Assembly (NCBI RefSeq): GCF_003001815.1
Contig: NZ_PVMZ01000013.1
Coordinates: 186,001-250,000, forward strand
DNA length: 64,000 bases
From: Actinoplanes italicus
GTDB taxonomy: Bacteria; Actinomycetota; Actinomycetes; Mycobacteriales; Micromonosporaceae
Direction: 5' to 3'
Shown: piece after piece, positions 41,721 through 50,122 of the stretch
Layout of the letters: each line of letters begins with the position of its first letter
Numbering within the stretch: the first letter of the stretch is position 1
Made by a program: the position numbers and the translations under genes
Notes under the pieces: generated by a model
What the model was told of the DNA's origin: nothing
What the model saw: only the letters and a program-made list of their open reading frames with translations
The model's database searches: none

Positions 41721-43014
41721 CGCCGGTGCCGTCGGTGTCCGGATCGGCGGGCCGCAGCGCGGGATGGCCGCCCAGCTCTTCGGCCAGCGCGTGGCGTTCC
41801 GCGTCGGTGTAGGCCAGGAAGTAGATGCCGCGCAGGAGCGTGCCGGGCCGGGCGGCGAGGTGGTCCACGGCGGCGTCGACCAGGTCGGCCGCCGTCTTCG
41901 GCACCGGCGCGCCGGCCACCCCGGCTCCCATCATCGGGAAGATGATCGTACGCAGGGACGCGTCCTCGGCCGCGAGTCGCTCCGCCTGCCGCAGCGCGTT
42001 GGAGACGCCCGCGGGCAGGTGCCGCACCTGCCGGAATCCCGCGCCGGGCTCGCCGTGGACGGCGGCCACGTGGATGATCCGCCGGACCCCGTTGGTCTCG
42101 GCCAGCAGCCCCGAGCCGGTCACGAACGCGGCGCCCGGTGCGACCGGCCGCTGGCCCGCGACCAGCTCCTCGAGCTCGTTCGCGATCACGTCGTCGACGA
42201 CGTGACCGGCCGTGTCGCGGACCGCGCCGTGGTAGCGGATGACACTGGAGATCGCGAACTCGTTGATGCGGGCCATCGTCATGTCGGTGTTCTCGCTGTT
42301 GACCCAGATGTCGATGTCGCGGACCCGCTCGATGGCGCCCGGCCGGATACCGAGCACACACCCGCCCGCCCGCGGCGCGGCCAGAACGAACGTCTCGGGC
42401 GGCGGCCCCTGCCGCGCGGTGGTGGTGGCGGCGACCGGGCCGTTCCAGAGCCAGGCGCGGGTGCTGAGTTCCTTGACCTCGATGGTGAGCGGCTGGAAGT
42501 CCGCGGCGTGCAGGCCGGTGTGGCGCTGGCCGACGGCGTAGCCGTACAGCTGCTCGGAGATGACCGCCACCAGGTCGGTGTCCCGGCGTTCGGCGAGGAC
42601 CGCGCGCAGTTCCTCGCTGTCGACCATGCGGGCGGCCTCGACGATGACGTCGCCGGAGAAACCGATCGCGGCGGGGCCGAGCGGGCCGATCACCACCGCC
42701 ATCCGCAGCCGCATCCGGTCCCGGTAGCGCCGGTTGTCGTCGGCCAGCGTCTCGACGGCGGAGCGGAGCAGCCGGACCAGGCTGCGGTTCACCTCCACCT
42801 CGCTCGGGAGGAAGACCACCATGCCGTCCCCGGTGCCGTGGTGGTGGGTGTCCTCGAGCCGCAGGCCCAGGTCCTGGAGAACATCGTCGACGAATTCGGA
42901 CACCCGTCGCTGGAGGTCGAACTTCTCCTGCGCGGACCGTTGCCCGTATCCGGCGACGTCGATCACGAATCCCATACGGACGGCGGCGGCGAAGGACGTA
43001 CCGGAAGTGCCCAT
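41710..43014 (-). CDS. Nucleotidyl-cyclase-like domain fused to a macrodomain
   Basis: 434 residues. Residues about 15-185 resemble a class III nucleotidyl cyclase: FVIDVAGYG and TGDGMVVFLP hold the two metal Asp residues, and FSGDVIVEAARMV holds the Arg of the AAR motif, although the usual Asn is Glu. Residues about 215-420 are a macrodomain (WVNSENTDMTMARINEF, IIHVAAVHGEPG, IIFPMMGAGVAGAPV) of the ADP-ribose-binding type. The start is uncertain (43014 with GGAGG very close, or GTG 43032). The gene is convergent with the STAND gene (11-bp overlap), which suggests it belongs to the same NTP/NAD signalling locus. Confidence 0.72.
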   Translation of the reverse strand: MGTSGTSFAAAVRMGFVIDVAGYGQRSAQEKFDLQRRVSEFVDDVLQDLGLRLEDTHHHGTGDGMVVFLPSEVEVNRSLVRLLRSAVETLADDNRRYRDRMRLRMAVVIGPLGPAAIGFSGDVIVEAARMVDSEELRAVLAERRDTDLVAVISEQLYGYAVGQRHTGLHAADFQPLTIEVKELSTRAWLWNGPVAATTTARQGPPPETFVLAAPRAGGCVLGIRPGAIERVRDIDIWVNSENTDMTMARINEFAISSVIRYHGAVRDTAGHVVDDVIANELEELVAGQRPVAPGAAFVTGSGLLAETNGVRRIIHVAAVHGEPGAGFRQVRHLPAGVSNALRQAERLAAEDASLRTIIFPMMGAGVAGAPVPKTAADLVDAAVDHLAARPGTLLRGIYFLAYTDAERHALAEELGGHPALRPADPDTDGTGATR

Positions 43015-43133
43015 GCCTCCCAATGTAGGCACGCGGAGCGTGATTCCCCCTCACTCGCACGGGTGCCCACATAGGACTGTCATGCTGTCCCGATATTGGT
43101 GAACGTCGAACGTTCGGGGGAGATCGTCCGCAC

Positions 43134-45572
43134 ATGCGTACCGTTAAGGTCGGGGCCGTGACGCGGGATCTGGCTGAGACGACCGCCCGGTGGTACGTGT
43201 GGGCGACGGTCGCCGTGGTTGTGCTCGGCGGCGTCTGGTGCGCCGCTCATCTGGGCGCCGGCCTGGGCATCGAAGCGCTCGCATACATCTTCGTCCCGAT
43301 CGGAGGGGCGATCGCGGCCGCGTCGGTTCACCACCTGGTCCGCCCGGCCTCCCGCCCCGCCTCCCGCCCGGCCTCCCGCCCGGAGAACAGAACGTTCTCC
43401 CCGACAGGCGGCGACAGGCCCGGCCTGGACCCGGTCGCCCTGCGGTTCTGGCGCACGGTCCTCGTAGCCGTCGTGCTCATCACCATCGGCTACGCCTGGC
43501 TGGCCGCCGACATGCTCACGCACCCGGCCGAGGCCCGTACTCGCAGCATGCCGGCACCGGCGGCCGCCCTGGTGGCGATCGGTTTCCTGGCCGCCATCGG
43601 GGCGCTGACCCGGGTGCCGGTCGTCGCGTCCCGCGGTGAGGACCGGTGGCGCATGCTGCTGGACCGGACGATCGCGTTCCTCGGCTGCGCCTCCCTGCTG
43701 TGGTACCTCGGGCTCGCCCCGATGCTGTCCGCCCGCGAGCCGTGGAGCCCGCAGGCGATGCTGCTGGTCGGGCTCGGTCTCCTGGTCGCGGTCGGTGCCC
43801 TCACGAAGGTGTCGTATCTCGCGGGCGGCCCGGTCGACCCCGTCGCGATGCGGTTCGTCGCGGCCGGCGGCGGTGTCCCGGCCGGTGCCGTGTCGGTGCT
43901 CGCGGTGCAGTTCGGCTACATCGCCGGTGTTCCGGCCCAGGCGATCGTGATGCCGCTGGCTCCGGTGCTGATCACGCTCGGTGTCGCGGCGCAGAGCCGT
44001 GCCGTTCACGGGCCCCGGCGTGAGCCCGCCCGGGTGGGCATGATGCTGCCGTACCTGGCCACGATCCTGGTCGGCGTGCCGCTGGTGGCCGTCGCGCTCG
44101 GGGCGCCGCTGCGCTGGCCGGCCCGGGTGACCCTGATCGCCGCGGTCCTGGTGACCGCGCTGGTGATGGTCCGGCAGTACCTGGCGTACCGGGAGAACGC
44201 ACGCCTGCTGCGGACCGCGCGCCTGCAGGAGGAACGGCTGCGGTACGAGGTGACCCACGACGGCCTCACCGGGCTCGCCAACCGGGCACTGTTCCGCGAG
44301 CGCCTCACCGCCGCGCTGACCACCGATCCGGTGTCCGTGCTGCTGATCGACCTTGACGACTTCAAAGCGGTCAACGATCTGCTCGGACAGGAGGTCGGCG
44401 ACCGGCTGCTGATATCGATGGCGGACCTGTTGCGGACCGAGACGGGCGACGACCATCTGCCGGTACGGGTGGGCGGCGACGAGTTCGCGGTGCTGATGAC
44501 CGGCGGCCACGCCGATCCGGAGGAACTGGCCGGGCGGCTGCTGGCCGCGCTCGGGGACCCGATCAGTGAGCACCGGCTGCTGATGCGCGCGAGTATCGGC
44601 ATCGCGACGGCCCCGCCCGGCGCGACCACCGACACGGTGGTGAGGGACGCCGACGTCGCCCTCATCACGGCCAAGCAGGGCGGCAAGGCCGGTTTCGTGC
44701 GCTACGCGGAGGGGATGGGCGAGCCCGTCCTGGCGCACATGCGGCTCGGTGGCGAGTTGCGCCGGGCCCTGGACGACGGCGAGTTCCGGGTGGTCTACCA
44801 GCCCATCGTGCGGCTCGACCGCAACTGGGTGATCGGCGTGGAAGCCCTGGTCCGGTGGCACCACCCGACCCGTGGCGTGGTCAGCCCCGCCGAGTTCATC
44901 CCGGCCGCGGAGCGTACCGGCCTGATCGTGCCCTTGGGCCGTTTCGTGCTGCGCGAGACCTGTCGCCAGGCGGCCGCGTGGCTGGCCGAGTTCGGCCCGG
45001 ACGCGCTGAAGGAGGCCGGTCTCAACGTGTCCGCCCGCCAGCTGCACGACCCCGATTTCGTGTCCGACGTGGCCGACGCGCTCACCGACAGCGGGCTTCC
45101 CTGCGAGCGGCTGGTCCTCGAGGTGACCGAGTCCGGGGTGCTGCGGGGGCAGCAGATCTCCCGGGCGCTGTGCGAGCTCGACCGGATGGGCATCCGTCTC
45201 GCCCTGGACGACTTCGGCACCGGCGAGTCGTCGCTGAGCCTGCTGCGTGCCGTCCCGGCGGCGATCGTGAAGCTGGACAAGTCGTTCGTGGACGGCATCG
45301 AGATCGACGACGGTCGCCCGGCCGCCGCCGACGCCCGGCAGGCCGTCGCCCGCGCGGTGATCCAGCTGGCGCACGCGCTCGGCCTGGACACCGTCGCCGA
45401 GGGGATCGAGAGCGCCGAGCAGGTGGCCGCGTTGCTCGAGCTCGGTTACACCCGCGGTCAGGGTTTCTACCTGGCCGAGCCGATGCCGGCCGCCGGCGTG
45501 TCCCGGCTGCTGGCCCGCCAGCGGGCCGTCGAGACCCGCGTGACCAGGGAGATCAGGGCTCGATCGTCCTGA
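43134..45572 (+). CDS. Membrane GGDEF-EAL protein (c-di-GMP turnover)
   Basis: 812 residues. Eight or so hydrophobic segments occupy residues 20-345, with a PASRPASRPASRPE low-complexity loop near 75. The GGDEF domain (about 370-530) has an intact RVGGDEFAVL active site and the EAL domain (about 545-800) keeps GVEALVRW, DDFGTGESSLSLL and AEGIESAEQ. Both synthesis and hydrolysis of c-di-GMP are therefore possible. ATG 43134 has a purine run 11 nt upstream; GTG 43158 is an alternative. It is divergent from the cyclase-macro gene, with CGAACGTTCG (43107-43116) in between. Confidence 0.9.
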   Translation: MRTVKVGAVTRDLAETTARWYVWATVAVVVLGGVWCAAHLGAGLGIEALAYIFVPIGGAIAAASVHHLVRPASRPASRPASRPENRTFSPTGGDRPGLDPVALRFWRTVLVAVVLITIGYAWLAADMLTHPAEARTRSMPAPAAALVAIGFLAAIGALTRVPVVASRGEDRWRMLLDRTIAFLGCASLLWYLGLAPMLSAREPWSPQAMLLVGLGLLVAVGALTKVSYLAGGPVDPVAMRFVAAGGGVPAGAVSVLAVQFGYIAGVPAQAIVMPLAPVLITLGVAAQSRAVHGPRREPARVGMMLPYLATILVGVPLVAVALGAPLRWPARVTLIAAVLVTALVMVRQYLAYRENARLLRTARLQEERLRYEVTHDGLTGLANRALFRERLTAALTTDPVSVLLIDLDDFKAVNDLLGQEVGDRLLISMADLLRTETGDDHLPVRVGGDEFAVLMTGGHADPEELAGRLLAALGDPISEHRLLMRASIGIATAPPGATTDTVVRDADVALITAKQGGKAGFVRYAEGMGEPVLAHMRLGGELRRALDDGEFRVVYQPIVRLDRNWVIGVEALVRWHHPTRGVVSPAEFIPAAERTGLIVPLGRFVLRETCRQAAAWLAEFGPDALKEAGLNVSARQLHDPDFVSDVADALTDSGLPCERLVLEVTESGVLRGQQISRALCELDRMGIRLALDDFGTGESSLSLLRAVPAAIVKLDKSFVDGIEIDDGRPAAADARQAVARAVIQLAHALGLDTVAEGIESAEQVAALLELGYTRGQGFYLAEPMPAAGVSRLLARQRAVETRVTREIRARSS

Positions 45573-45975
45573 GAGCGGCGATGTTCTCCGCCTCGCCGGG
45601 ATCGGATTCGGACGTGTCCAGGAACGCCTGCAACACCTCGACAGCGACGTCCGGGGCGAGCCGCTTCAAGCTCATGGCCAGCACGTTCGCGTCGTTCCAG
45701 AGCCGGGCGCCGCGGGCGATCCACGGGTCCCAGGCGAGCGCCGCCCGCACGCCGGGAACCTTGTTGGCGGCGATCGCCGTCCCGGTGCCGGTCCAGCACA
45801 TCACCACGCCGTAGTCGGCCCGGCCGTCGACGACCGCCTTCCCGACGAACCGGCCCAGGTCCGGCCAGCTCGGCGACCCGTCCGGCCGGACGATCACGTG
45901 CCCGGCCGAGTCCAGGGCCTCGACGACCGCCCGTGTCGTCTCGTTCTCGTCGTCGCTGGCGAAGGCGATGCGCAT
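45553..45975 (-). CDS. RpiB/LacAB-family sugar-phosphate isomerase
   Basis: 140 residues. MRIAFASDDEN is the usual start, with the motif CWTGTGTAIAANKVPGVRAAL near residues 60-80 (active-site Cys) and WNDANVLAMSLKRL after it. The family interconverts ribose-5-phosphate and ribulose-5-phosphate or related sugars. This copy lacks the His of the common SDHAG start (here SDDEN), so its substrate may differ. It overlaps the convergent GGDEF-EAL gene by 20 bp. Confidence 0.82.
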   Translation of the reverse strand: MRIAFASDDENETTRAVVEALDSAGHVIVRPDGSPSWPDLGRFVGKAVVDGRADYGVVMCWTGTGTAIAANKVPGVRAALAWDPWIARGARLWNDANVLAMSLKRLAPDVAVEVLQAFLDTSESDPGEAENIAALRTIEP

Positions 45976-46047
45976 GCCTCCACCCTAGCCACGGTGCCAT
46001 GCCACGGACCGCCGCTGTAGATCATCCCGGGCGTGTGCCGGCGTCGG

Positions 46048-46085
46048 CCACCACGCAGACAGGTCACCCCTCCTGTTGCGTGGTG
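46048..46085. repeat. Intergenic inverted repeat 1 (REP-like hairpin)
   Basis: ACCACGCAGACAGG pairs with CCTGTTGCGTGGT, leaving one bulged base and an 8-nt loop. It is the first of two related hairpins in the 255-bp gap between the rpiB-like and hypothetical genes, sharing the core CACCACGC. Confidence 0.6.
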
Positions 46086-46104
46086 ATCTGCGGTCCGTAT
46101 GCGG

Positions 46105-46154
46105 GCGCAGGTCACCACGCACGACTGCATGCCTTCTCGCGTGGTGACTTGCGC
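46105..46154. repeat. Intergenic inverted repeat 2 (REP-like hairpin)
   Basis: GCGCAGGTCACCACGC pairs with GCGTGGTGACTTGCGC with one mismatch across a 18-nt loop. It repeats the CACCACGC core of the hairpin at 46048. The two stems may terminate the flanking genes, or may belong to a dispersed palindromic repeat family. Confidence 0.65.
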
Positions 46155-46230
46155 CTGCAGGCTCCCGCAAGGCGCCTTGACGCGTCGGCGAGGATCGGAG
46201 CGGTCGGTCGTCTTCGGACAGGGGTGTCAG

Positions 46231-46692
46231 ATGTTCACACAACCGGAAGCGGCCGCCGCGGAGCTGCTGGACAGGATCCGTGCGAGGTTCGAGGACGGCG
46301 CGGGACGGTTCGAGGGCAGGATCGACTGGGAGATCTACGAGGGCTGGGACGACGGTGACGGGCTGTGGCGGATCATCGTGCTCCCGGAGGCGCCGGTCTG
46401 GTCCGAGACGGCCGGAGCCACCGTGCGTCCGGTGGTCTTCGTCGGGGTCGGCTTCAACGCGGTGGCCCACAACCGGGACGGCCTGCGTCCGGCGGTGCCG
46501 CGGTTCGAGGACCAGCCCGCCGGCTTCCCGCCCATCACGCTCGTGGACCTGAAGGGCACCGACGCCGCGTACTGGGTCGGCGTCGTCATGAACATCCTCG
46601 GCGGCCGTGACCCCAGGCTGTTCGGCAACGGGTGGGTCGGCTTCGATGTCACCCTGCCCGACGAGGCGCCGTGGGTCGCCGTGGTTGGATGA
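46231..46692 (+). CDS. Hypothetical protein, 153 aa
   Basis: A soluble acidic protein with FEGRIDWEIYEGWDDGDGLW and RPVVFVGVGFNAVAHNRDG, ending in GWVGFDVTLPDEAPWVAVVG. No family was recognised. ATG 46231 is taken as the start because upstream in-frame codons lie in the repeat region. It is followed after 4 bp by a small acetyltransferase-like gene, so they likely form an operon. Confidence 0.65.
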   Translation: MFTQPEAAAAELLDRIRARFEDGAGRFEGRIDWEIYEGWDDGDGLWRIIVLPEAPVWSETAGATVRPVVFVGVGFNAVAHNRDGLRPAVPRFEDQPAGFPPITLVDLKGTDAAYWVGVVMNILGGRDPRLFGNGWVGFDVTLPDEAPWVAVVG

Positions 46693-46696
46693 CCTC

Positions 46697-46999
46697 GTGA
46701 CGTACACGGTTACCGAGCTGCCCGAACGGGAGCGATTCGAGGCGCGCGACGGGGCGGGCACCCTCGCCGGGGTGGTCACCTACCAGATGACCGGCCCGAT
46801 CATCATCTACACCCACACGCAGGTGACGCCCGAGTTCGAGGGGCAGGGCGTCGGCTCGGCGCTGGCCCGCGCGGTGATGGACGACGCGAAGGCCCGCGGC
46901 CGCACGGTGGTGCCGATGTGCCCGTTCCTGGCCGAGTGGCTGGACAAGCACCCCGAGTACAACGCGATCGTCGCCCGCAACACCCGCCGGGTGAAGTAG
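46697..46999 (+). CDS. YjdJ-like GNAT-fold N-acetyltransferase
   Basis: 100 residues. The short GNAT pattern is clear: THTQVTPEFEGQGVGSALARAV (acetyl-CoA loop EGQGVGSAL) and RTVVPMCPFLAEWLDKHPEY, the hallmark of the YjdJ/GTLF3B-type small acetyltransferases. GTG 46697 lies 4 bp after the upstream stop. Substrate unknown. Confidence 0.82.
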   Translation: MTYTVTELPERERFEARDGAGTLAGVVTYQMTGPIIIYTHTQVTPEFEGQGVGSALARAVMDDAKARGRTVVPMCPFLAEWLDKHPEYNAIVARNTRRVK

Positions 47000-47027
47000 G
47001 CCCGTGACACCCGGCGCGTGACGTAGG

Positions 47028-47552
47028 TCAGAGCGGGCGGCGCATACGCAGGCTGCGGATGTGGTCGTCCTCGCGGGACAGGGTGGCCCGGACCGTGTCC
47101 ATCGGCTGGAAACCGCGCGCCCGATAGAAGCCGATGCCCGCGCTGTCGCCCAGGAACACCGACACCCACATCTCGGTGCCGCCGGCCTCACGGATCTGCT
47201 CGGTGACCCGGTCGAGCAGCAGGGTGCCCAGGCCCCGGCCGCGTTCGGCCGACTCCAGGTAGACCAGGGACAGTTCACCTGCCGCCGGGCCGGAGAGTCC
47301 GCCGCCCGCCGCGCCGAGGACCCGGCCGCCCTCCTCGACGACCTGGTAGCCGAACCACTCCGGCGGGGCAGGGGCGATGTCGGCGGTGATCCGCGGCTCG
47401 CTGTAGAACTCCGCGACACTGCGGCTGATGTACCCCTCGGGCAGCAACTCGCGGTAGGCGTTGCGGTAGGCCGTCGAGCAGATCCCGGCGATGGCGGCCG
47501 CATCGGCGACGACGGCTTGACGGACGACGGCGGTCAACGATGTTCCTGGCAC
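47028..47552 (-). CDS. GNAT family N-acetyltransferase
   Basis: 174 residues. The acetyl-CoA-binding segment is ELSLVYLESAERGRGLGTLLLDRV (RGRGLG near residue 103), followed by WVSVFLGDSAGIGFYRARGFQ, which forms the terminal part of the fold. The N-terminal helices (AIAGICSTAYRNAYREL) are typical of small amine acetyltransferases. The start is GTG 47552. It is convergent with the previous gene and on the same strand as the following CoA-transferase operon, 31 bp away. Confidence 0.83.
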   Translation of the reverse strand: MPGTSLTAVVRQAVVADAAAIAGICSTAYRNAYRELLPEGYISRSVAEFYSEPRITADIAPAPPEWFGYQVVEEGGRVLGAAGGGLSGPAAGELSLVYLESAERGRGLGTLLLDRVTEQIREAGGTEMWVSVFLGDSAGIGFYRARGFQPMDTVRATLSREDDHIRSLRMRRPL

Positions 47553-47583
47553 AGCGCCAACAGTAATGCCGATCTTCAGGACC

Positions 47584-48213
47584 TCAAACCTGCATGAGCG
47601 GTACGTCCAGACGCGATGCCAGTTCCTCGAAGCCGATGCCGTGCAGCTCGGTCACCCGTACGCCATCGGGGGTGATCTGAAATGTCGCCACGTCGGTGTA
47701 GACCCTCGTCACGCACGTCTTCCCGGTCAGCGGGTAGGTGCAGGACGGCACGAGTTTCGGCTCGCCGGACTTGGTGAAGAGGGTCATCATCACCCACACC
47801 TGCTTGGCGCCGGCCGCGAGGTCCATGGCTCCGCCGACGGCCGGGATGGCGTCCGGCGCGCCGGTGTGCCAGTTCGCCAGGTCGCCCGTGGCCGACACCT
47901 GGAAGGCGCCCATGACGCAGACGTCGAGGTGGCCGCCGCGCATCATGGCGAAACTGTCGGCGTGGTGGAAGTAGGCGGCGCCGGGCAGCTCGGTGACCGG
48001 TTGCTTGCCCGCGTTCGTCAGGTCCCAGTCGGCGTCCTCGTCCGCGACGACCTCGCCCATGCCGAGCATGCCGTTCTCGGTGTGCAGGATGACGCCGCTG
48101 CCGGCGGTGAGATAGCGGGCGATCGCCGTCGGCTGCCCGATGCCCAGGTTGACGTAGGAGCCGTCCGGGATGTCGGCGGCGACCCGCCTGGCCAGGTCGT
48201 CCTTGCTGCTCAT
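47584..48213 (-). CDS. pcaJ: 3-oxoacid CoA-transferase subunit B (PcaJ/ScoB-like)
   Basis: 209 residues. YVNLGIGQPT near the N-terminus and the catalytic-Glu block HTENGMLGMG near residue 46 identify the beta subunit of class I CoA-transferases. GGAMDLAAGAKQVWVMM and CTYPLTGK are also typical. With subunit A and a thiolase encoded just upstream it probably moves CoA from succinyl-CoA to 3-oxoadipate (or acetoacetate). Its ATG overlaps the subunit A stop by 4 bp. Confidence 0.87.
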   Translation of the reverse strand: MSSKDDLARRVAADIPDGSYVNLGIGQPTAIARYLTAGSGVILHTENGMLGMGEVVADEDADWDLTNAGKQPVTELPGAAYFHHADSFAMMRGGHLDVCVMGAFQVSATGDLANWHTGAPDAIPAVGGAMDLAAGAKQVWVMMTLFTKSGEPKLVPSCTYPLTGKTCVTRVYTDVATFQITPDGVRVTELHGIGFEELASRLDVPLMQV

Positions 48214-48872
48214 GGGGTCACCTCGACGAGCCGGTCAACGTAGATGGACGGGGTCACGATGGCCTCCGGGTCGAGTTCGCCGGTCTCGACGATCTGCGAC
48301 ACCTGGGCGATCGTGGTGCGTGCGGCGGTCGCCATGACGGGTCCGAAGTTGCGCGCGGTCTTGCGGTAGACGAGGTTGCCGAGCCGGTCCGCGTGGTGGG
48401 CGCGGATCAGGGCGACGTCGCCGTGGATCGGGTACTCCAGGACGTACTCCCGTCCGTTGATCTGTCTGGTCTCCCGGCCTTCGGCGATGGGCGTCCCGAC
48501 ACCGGTGGGGCAGAAGAACGCCCCGATCCCGGCACCCGCGGCGCGCATCCGTTCGGCGAGATTGCCCTGTGGCACCAGTTCGAGTTCGATCTTCCCGGCG
48601 CGGTAGAGGCCGTCGAAGACCCACGAGTCGGACTGCCGGGGAAAAGAACAGACCATCTTACGTACGCGACCCGCGGCCAGCAGTGCCGCCAGCCCGGTGT
48701 CACCGTTGCCGGCGTTGTTGCTCACGATGGTCAGGTCGCCGGCGCCGTGCTCGATCAGGGCGTCGATCAGCTCGACCGGCATCCCTGCCATGCCGAACCC
48801 GCCGACGAGCACCGTGTCGCCGTCCCTGACCTCCTTGACCGCGGTCAGCGCGTCGGTCGTCAGTGTCTTCAT
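48210..48872 (-). CDS. pcaI: 3-oxoacid CoA-transferase subunit A (PcaI/ScoA-like)
   Basis: 220 residues. DGDTVLVGGFGMAGMPVELIDAL is the subunit A signature (CoA-transferases signature 1), followed by LTIVSNNAGNGDTGLAALL and FFCPTGVGTPIAEGRETR. ATG 48872 overlaps the thiolase stop by 4 bp and the next gene also overlaps by 4 bp, so the three genes are translationally coupled. Confidence 0.87.
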   Translation of the reverse strand: MKTLTTDALTAVKEVRDGDTVLVGGFGMAGMPVELIDALIEHGAGDLTIVSNNAGNGDTGLAALLAAGRVRKMVCSFPRQSDSWVFDGLYRAGKIELELVPQGNLAERMRAAGAGIGAFFCPTGVGTPIAEGRETRQINGREYVLEYPIHGDVALIRAHHADRLGNLVYRKTARNFGPVMATAARTTIAQVSQIVETGELDPEAIVTPSIYVDRLVEVTP

Positions 48873-50044
48873 GCGTTGTTCTCCAGGACCACGGCCAGGG
48901 CCTGGCCGACACCGATGCAGATGGCCGCCACGCCCCAGCGATGACGGCGTTCGCGCAGCACGTGGGCGAGAGTGCCCAGGATCCGGGCACCGGAAGCGCC
49001 CAGCGGATGACCGATCGCGATCGCCCCGCCACGGGTGTTGACGATCTCCGGGTCGACGTCCCACGCGTCGACGCAGGCCAGCGACTGGACCGCGAACGCC
49101 TCGTTCAGCTCGACCGCGCCCACGTCGGACCAGCCGATACCGGCCTGCCGCAACGCCTTCTCCGCGGCCTCGACCGGGGCGAACCCGAACTCCTGCGGGT
49201 CGACGGCGTGTGCGGCACGTCCCGCGATTCTCGCCAGCGGCTCGAGGCCGATCGCGCCGGCCGCCCGCGCGGATCCGAGCAGCACGGCCGCCGCGCCGTC
49301 GTTGAGGGGCGAGGCGTTCCCGGCCGTGATCGTGCCGTCGGGCCGGAACGACGGCTTGAGCCGGGCCAGCTTCTCGGCGTTGCTGTCGGCGCGGATGCCC
49401 TCGTCGCGGGTCAGGTCGGCGACCGGCACGGTCAGGTCGTCGTAGAAGCCCTCGTCCCAGGCCCTGGCCGCGAGCGTGTGAGACCGGGCCGCGAAGGCGT
49501 CCTGCCGCTCGCGGGAGATGCCGAACTTGTCGCCGAGCTGCTCGTTGCACTCACCCAGTGACGCCGTCCACTCGGCGGGCATCCTCGGGTTGGTCAGCCG
49601 CCAGCCGAGCGTGGTGGAGACCGCCTCGACGTTGCCGGCGGGGAAGGCACGCGACGGCTTCGGCAGCACCCAGGGCGCGCGGGTCATCGACTCGACACCG
49701 CCGATCACGACCACCTCGGCGTCACCGGCCGCGATCGCCCGGGAGCCGATGATGGCCGCGTCGAGGCTGGACCCGCAGAGCCGGTTGACGGTGGCCGCCG
49801 GGACCGAGGTCGGCAGACCGGCGAGCAGCACGGCCATCCGGCCCACGTTGCGGTTGTCCTCGCCGGCGCCGTTGGCGTTGCCCCAGTACACATCGTCGAT
49901 CCGGGCCGGGTCGAGGTCCGGCGCCTTCGCCAGCAGACCGCTCAGCGCGGTGGCGGCCAGGTCGTCCGGGCGTACCTCGGCGAGCGCCCCCGAGTAGCGG
50001 CCGAAGGGGGTGCGCACGGCGGCGTACACATATGAGTCAGCCAT
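48869..50044 (-). CDS. pcaF: Thiolase, probable 3-oxoadipyl-CoA thiolase
   Basis: 391 residues. The acyl-enzyme Cys is in VNRLCGSSLDA near residue 89, with GGVESMTRAPW after it. The C-terminal signature NTRGGAIAIGHPLGASGAR (His near 349) and CIGVGQ (Cys near 379) complete the active site; the usual CxGxGQG reads CIGVGQA. Operon context with a CoA-transferase pair and a divergent LysR regulator suggests the end of the beta-ketoadipate pathway, 3-oxoadipyl-CoA to succinyl-CoA plus acetyl-CoA. The upstream ring-cleavage genes are absent from the window. Confidence 0.85.
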   Translation of the reverse strand: MADSYVYAAVRTPFGRYSGALAEVRPDDLAATALSGLLAKAPDLDPARIDDVYWGNANGAGEDNRNVGRMAVLLAGLPTSVPAATVNRLCGSSLDAAIIGSRAIAAGDAEVVVIGGVESMTRAPWVLPKPSRAFPAGNVEAVSTTLGWRLTNPRMPAEWTASLGECNEQLGDKFGISRERQDAFAARSHTLAARAWDEGFYDDLTVPVADLTRDEGIRADSNAEKLARLKPSFRPDGTITAGNASPLNDGAAAVLLGSARAAGAIGLEPLARIAGRAAHAVDPQEFGFAPVEAAEKALRQAGIGWSDVGAVELNEAFAVQSLACVDAWDVDPEIVNTRGGAIAIGHPLGASGARILGTLAHVLRERRHRWGVAAICIGVGQALAVVLENNA

Positions 50045-50122
50045 GACCCCAGGCTAGTAAGCAGCTCTGATATCCAGAAATACTCTTTTCGGCCCGACCA
50101 TGACTCTGCAAGTATCAATGGA

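Noticed and set aside
43080..45374. 764-codon minus-strand open frame opposite the GGDEF-EAL gene
   Set aside because: The plus-strand frame has intact GGDEF and EAL motifs; the minus frame is Arg/Gln/Gly-rich and lacks any recognisable domain.
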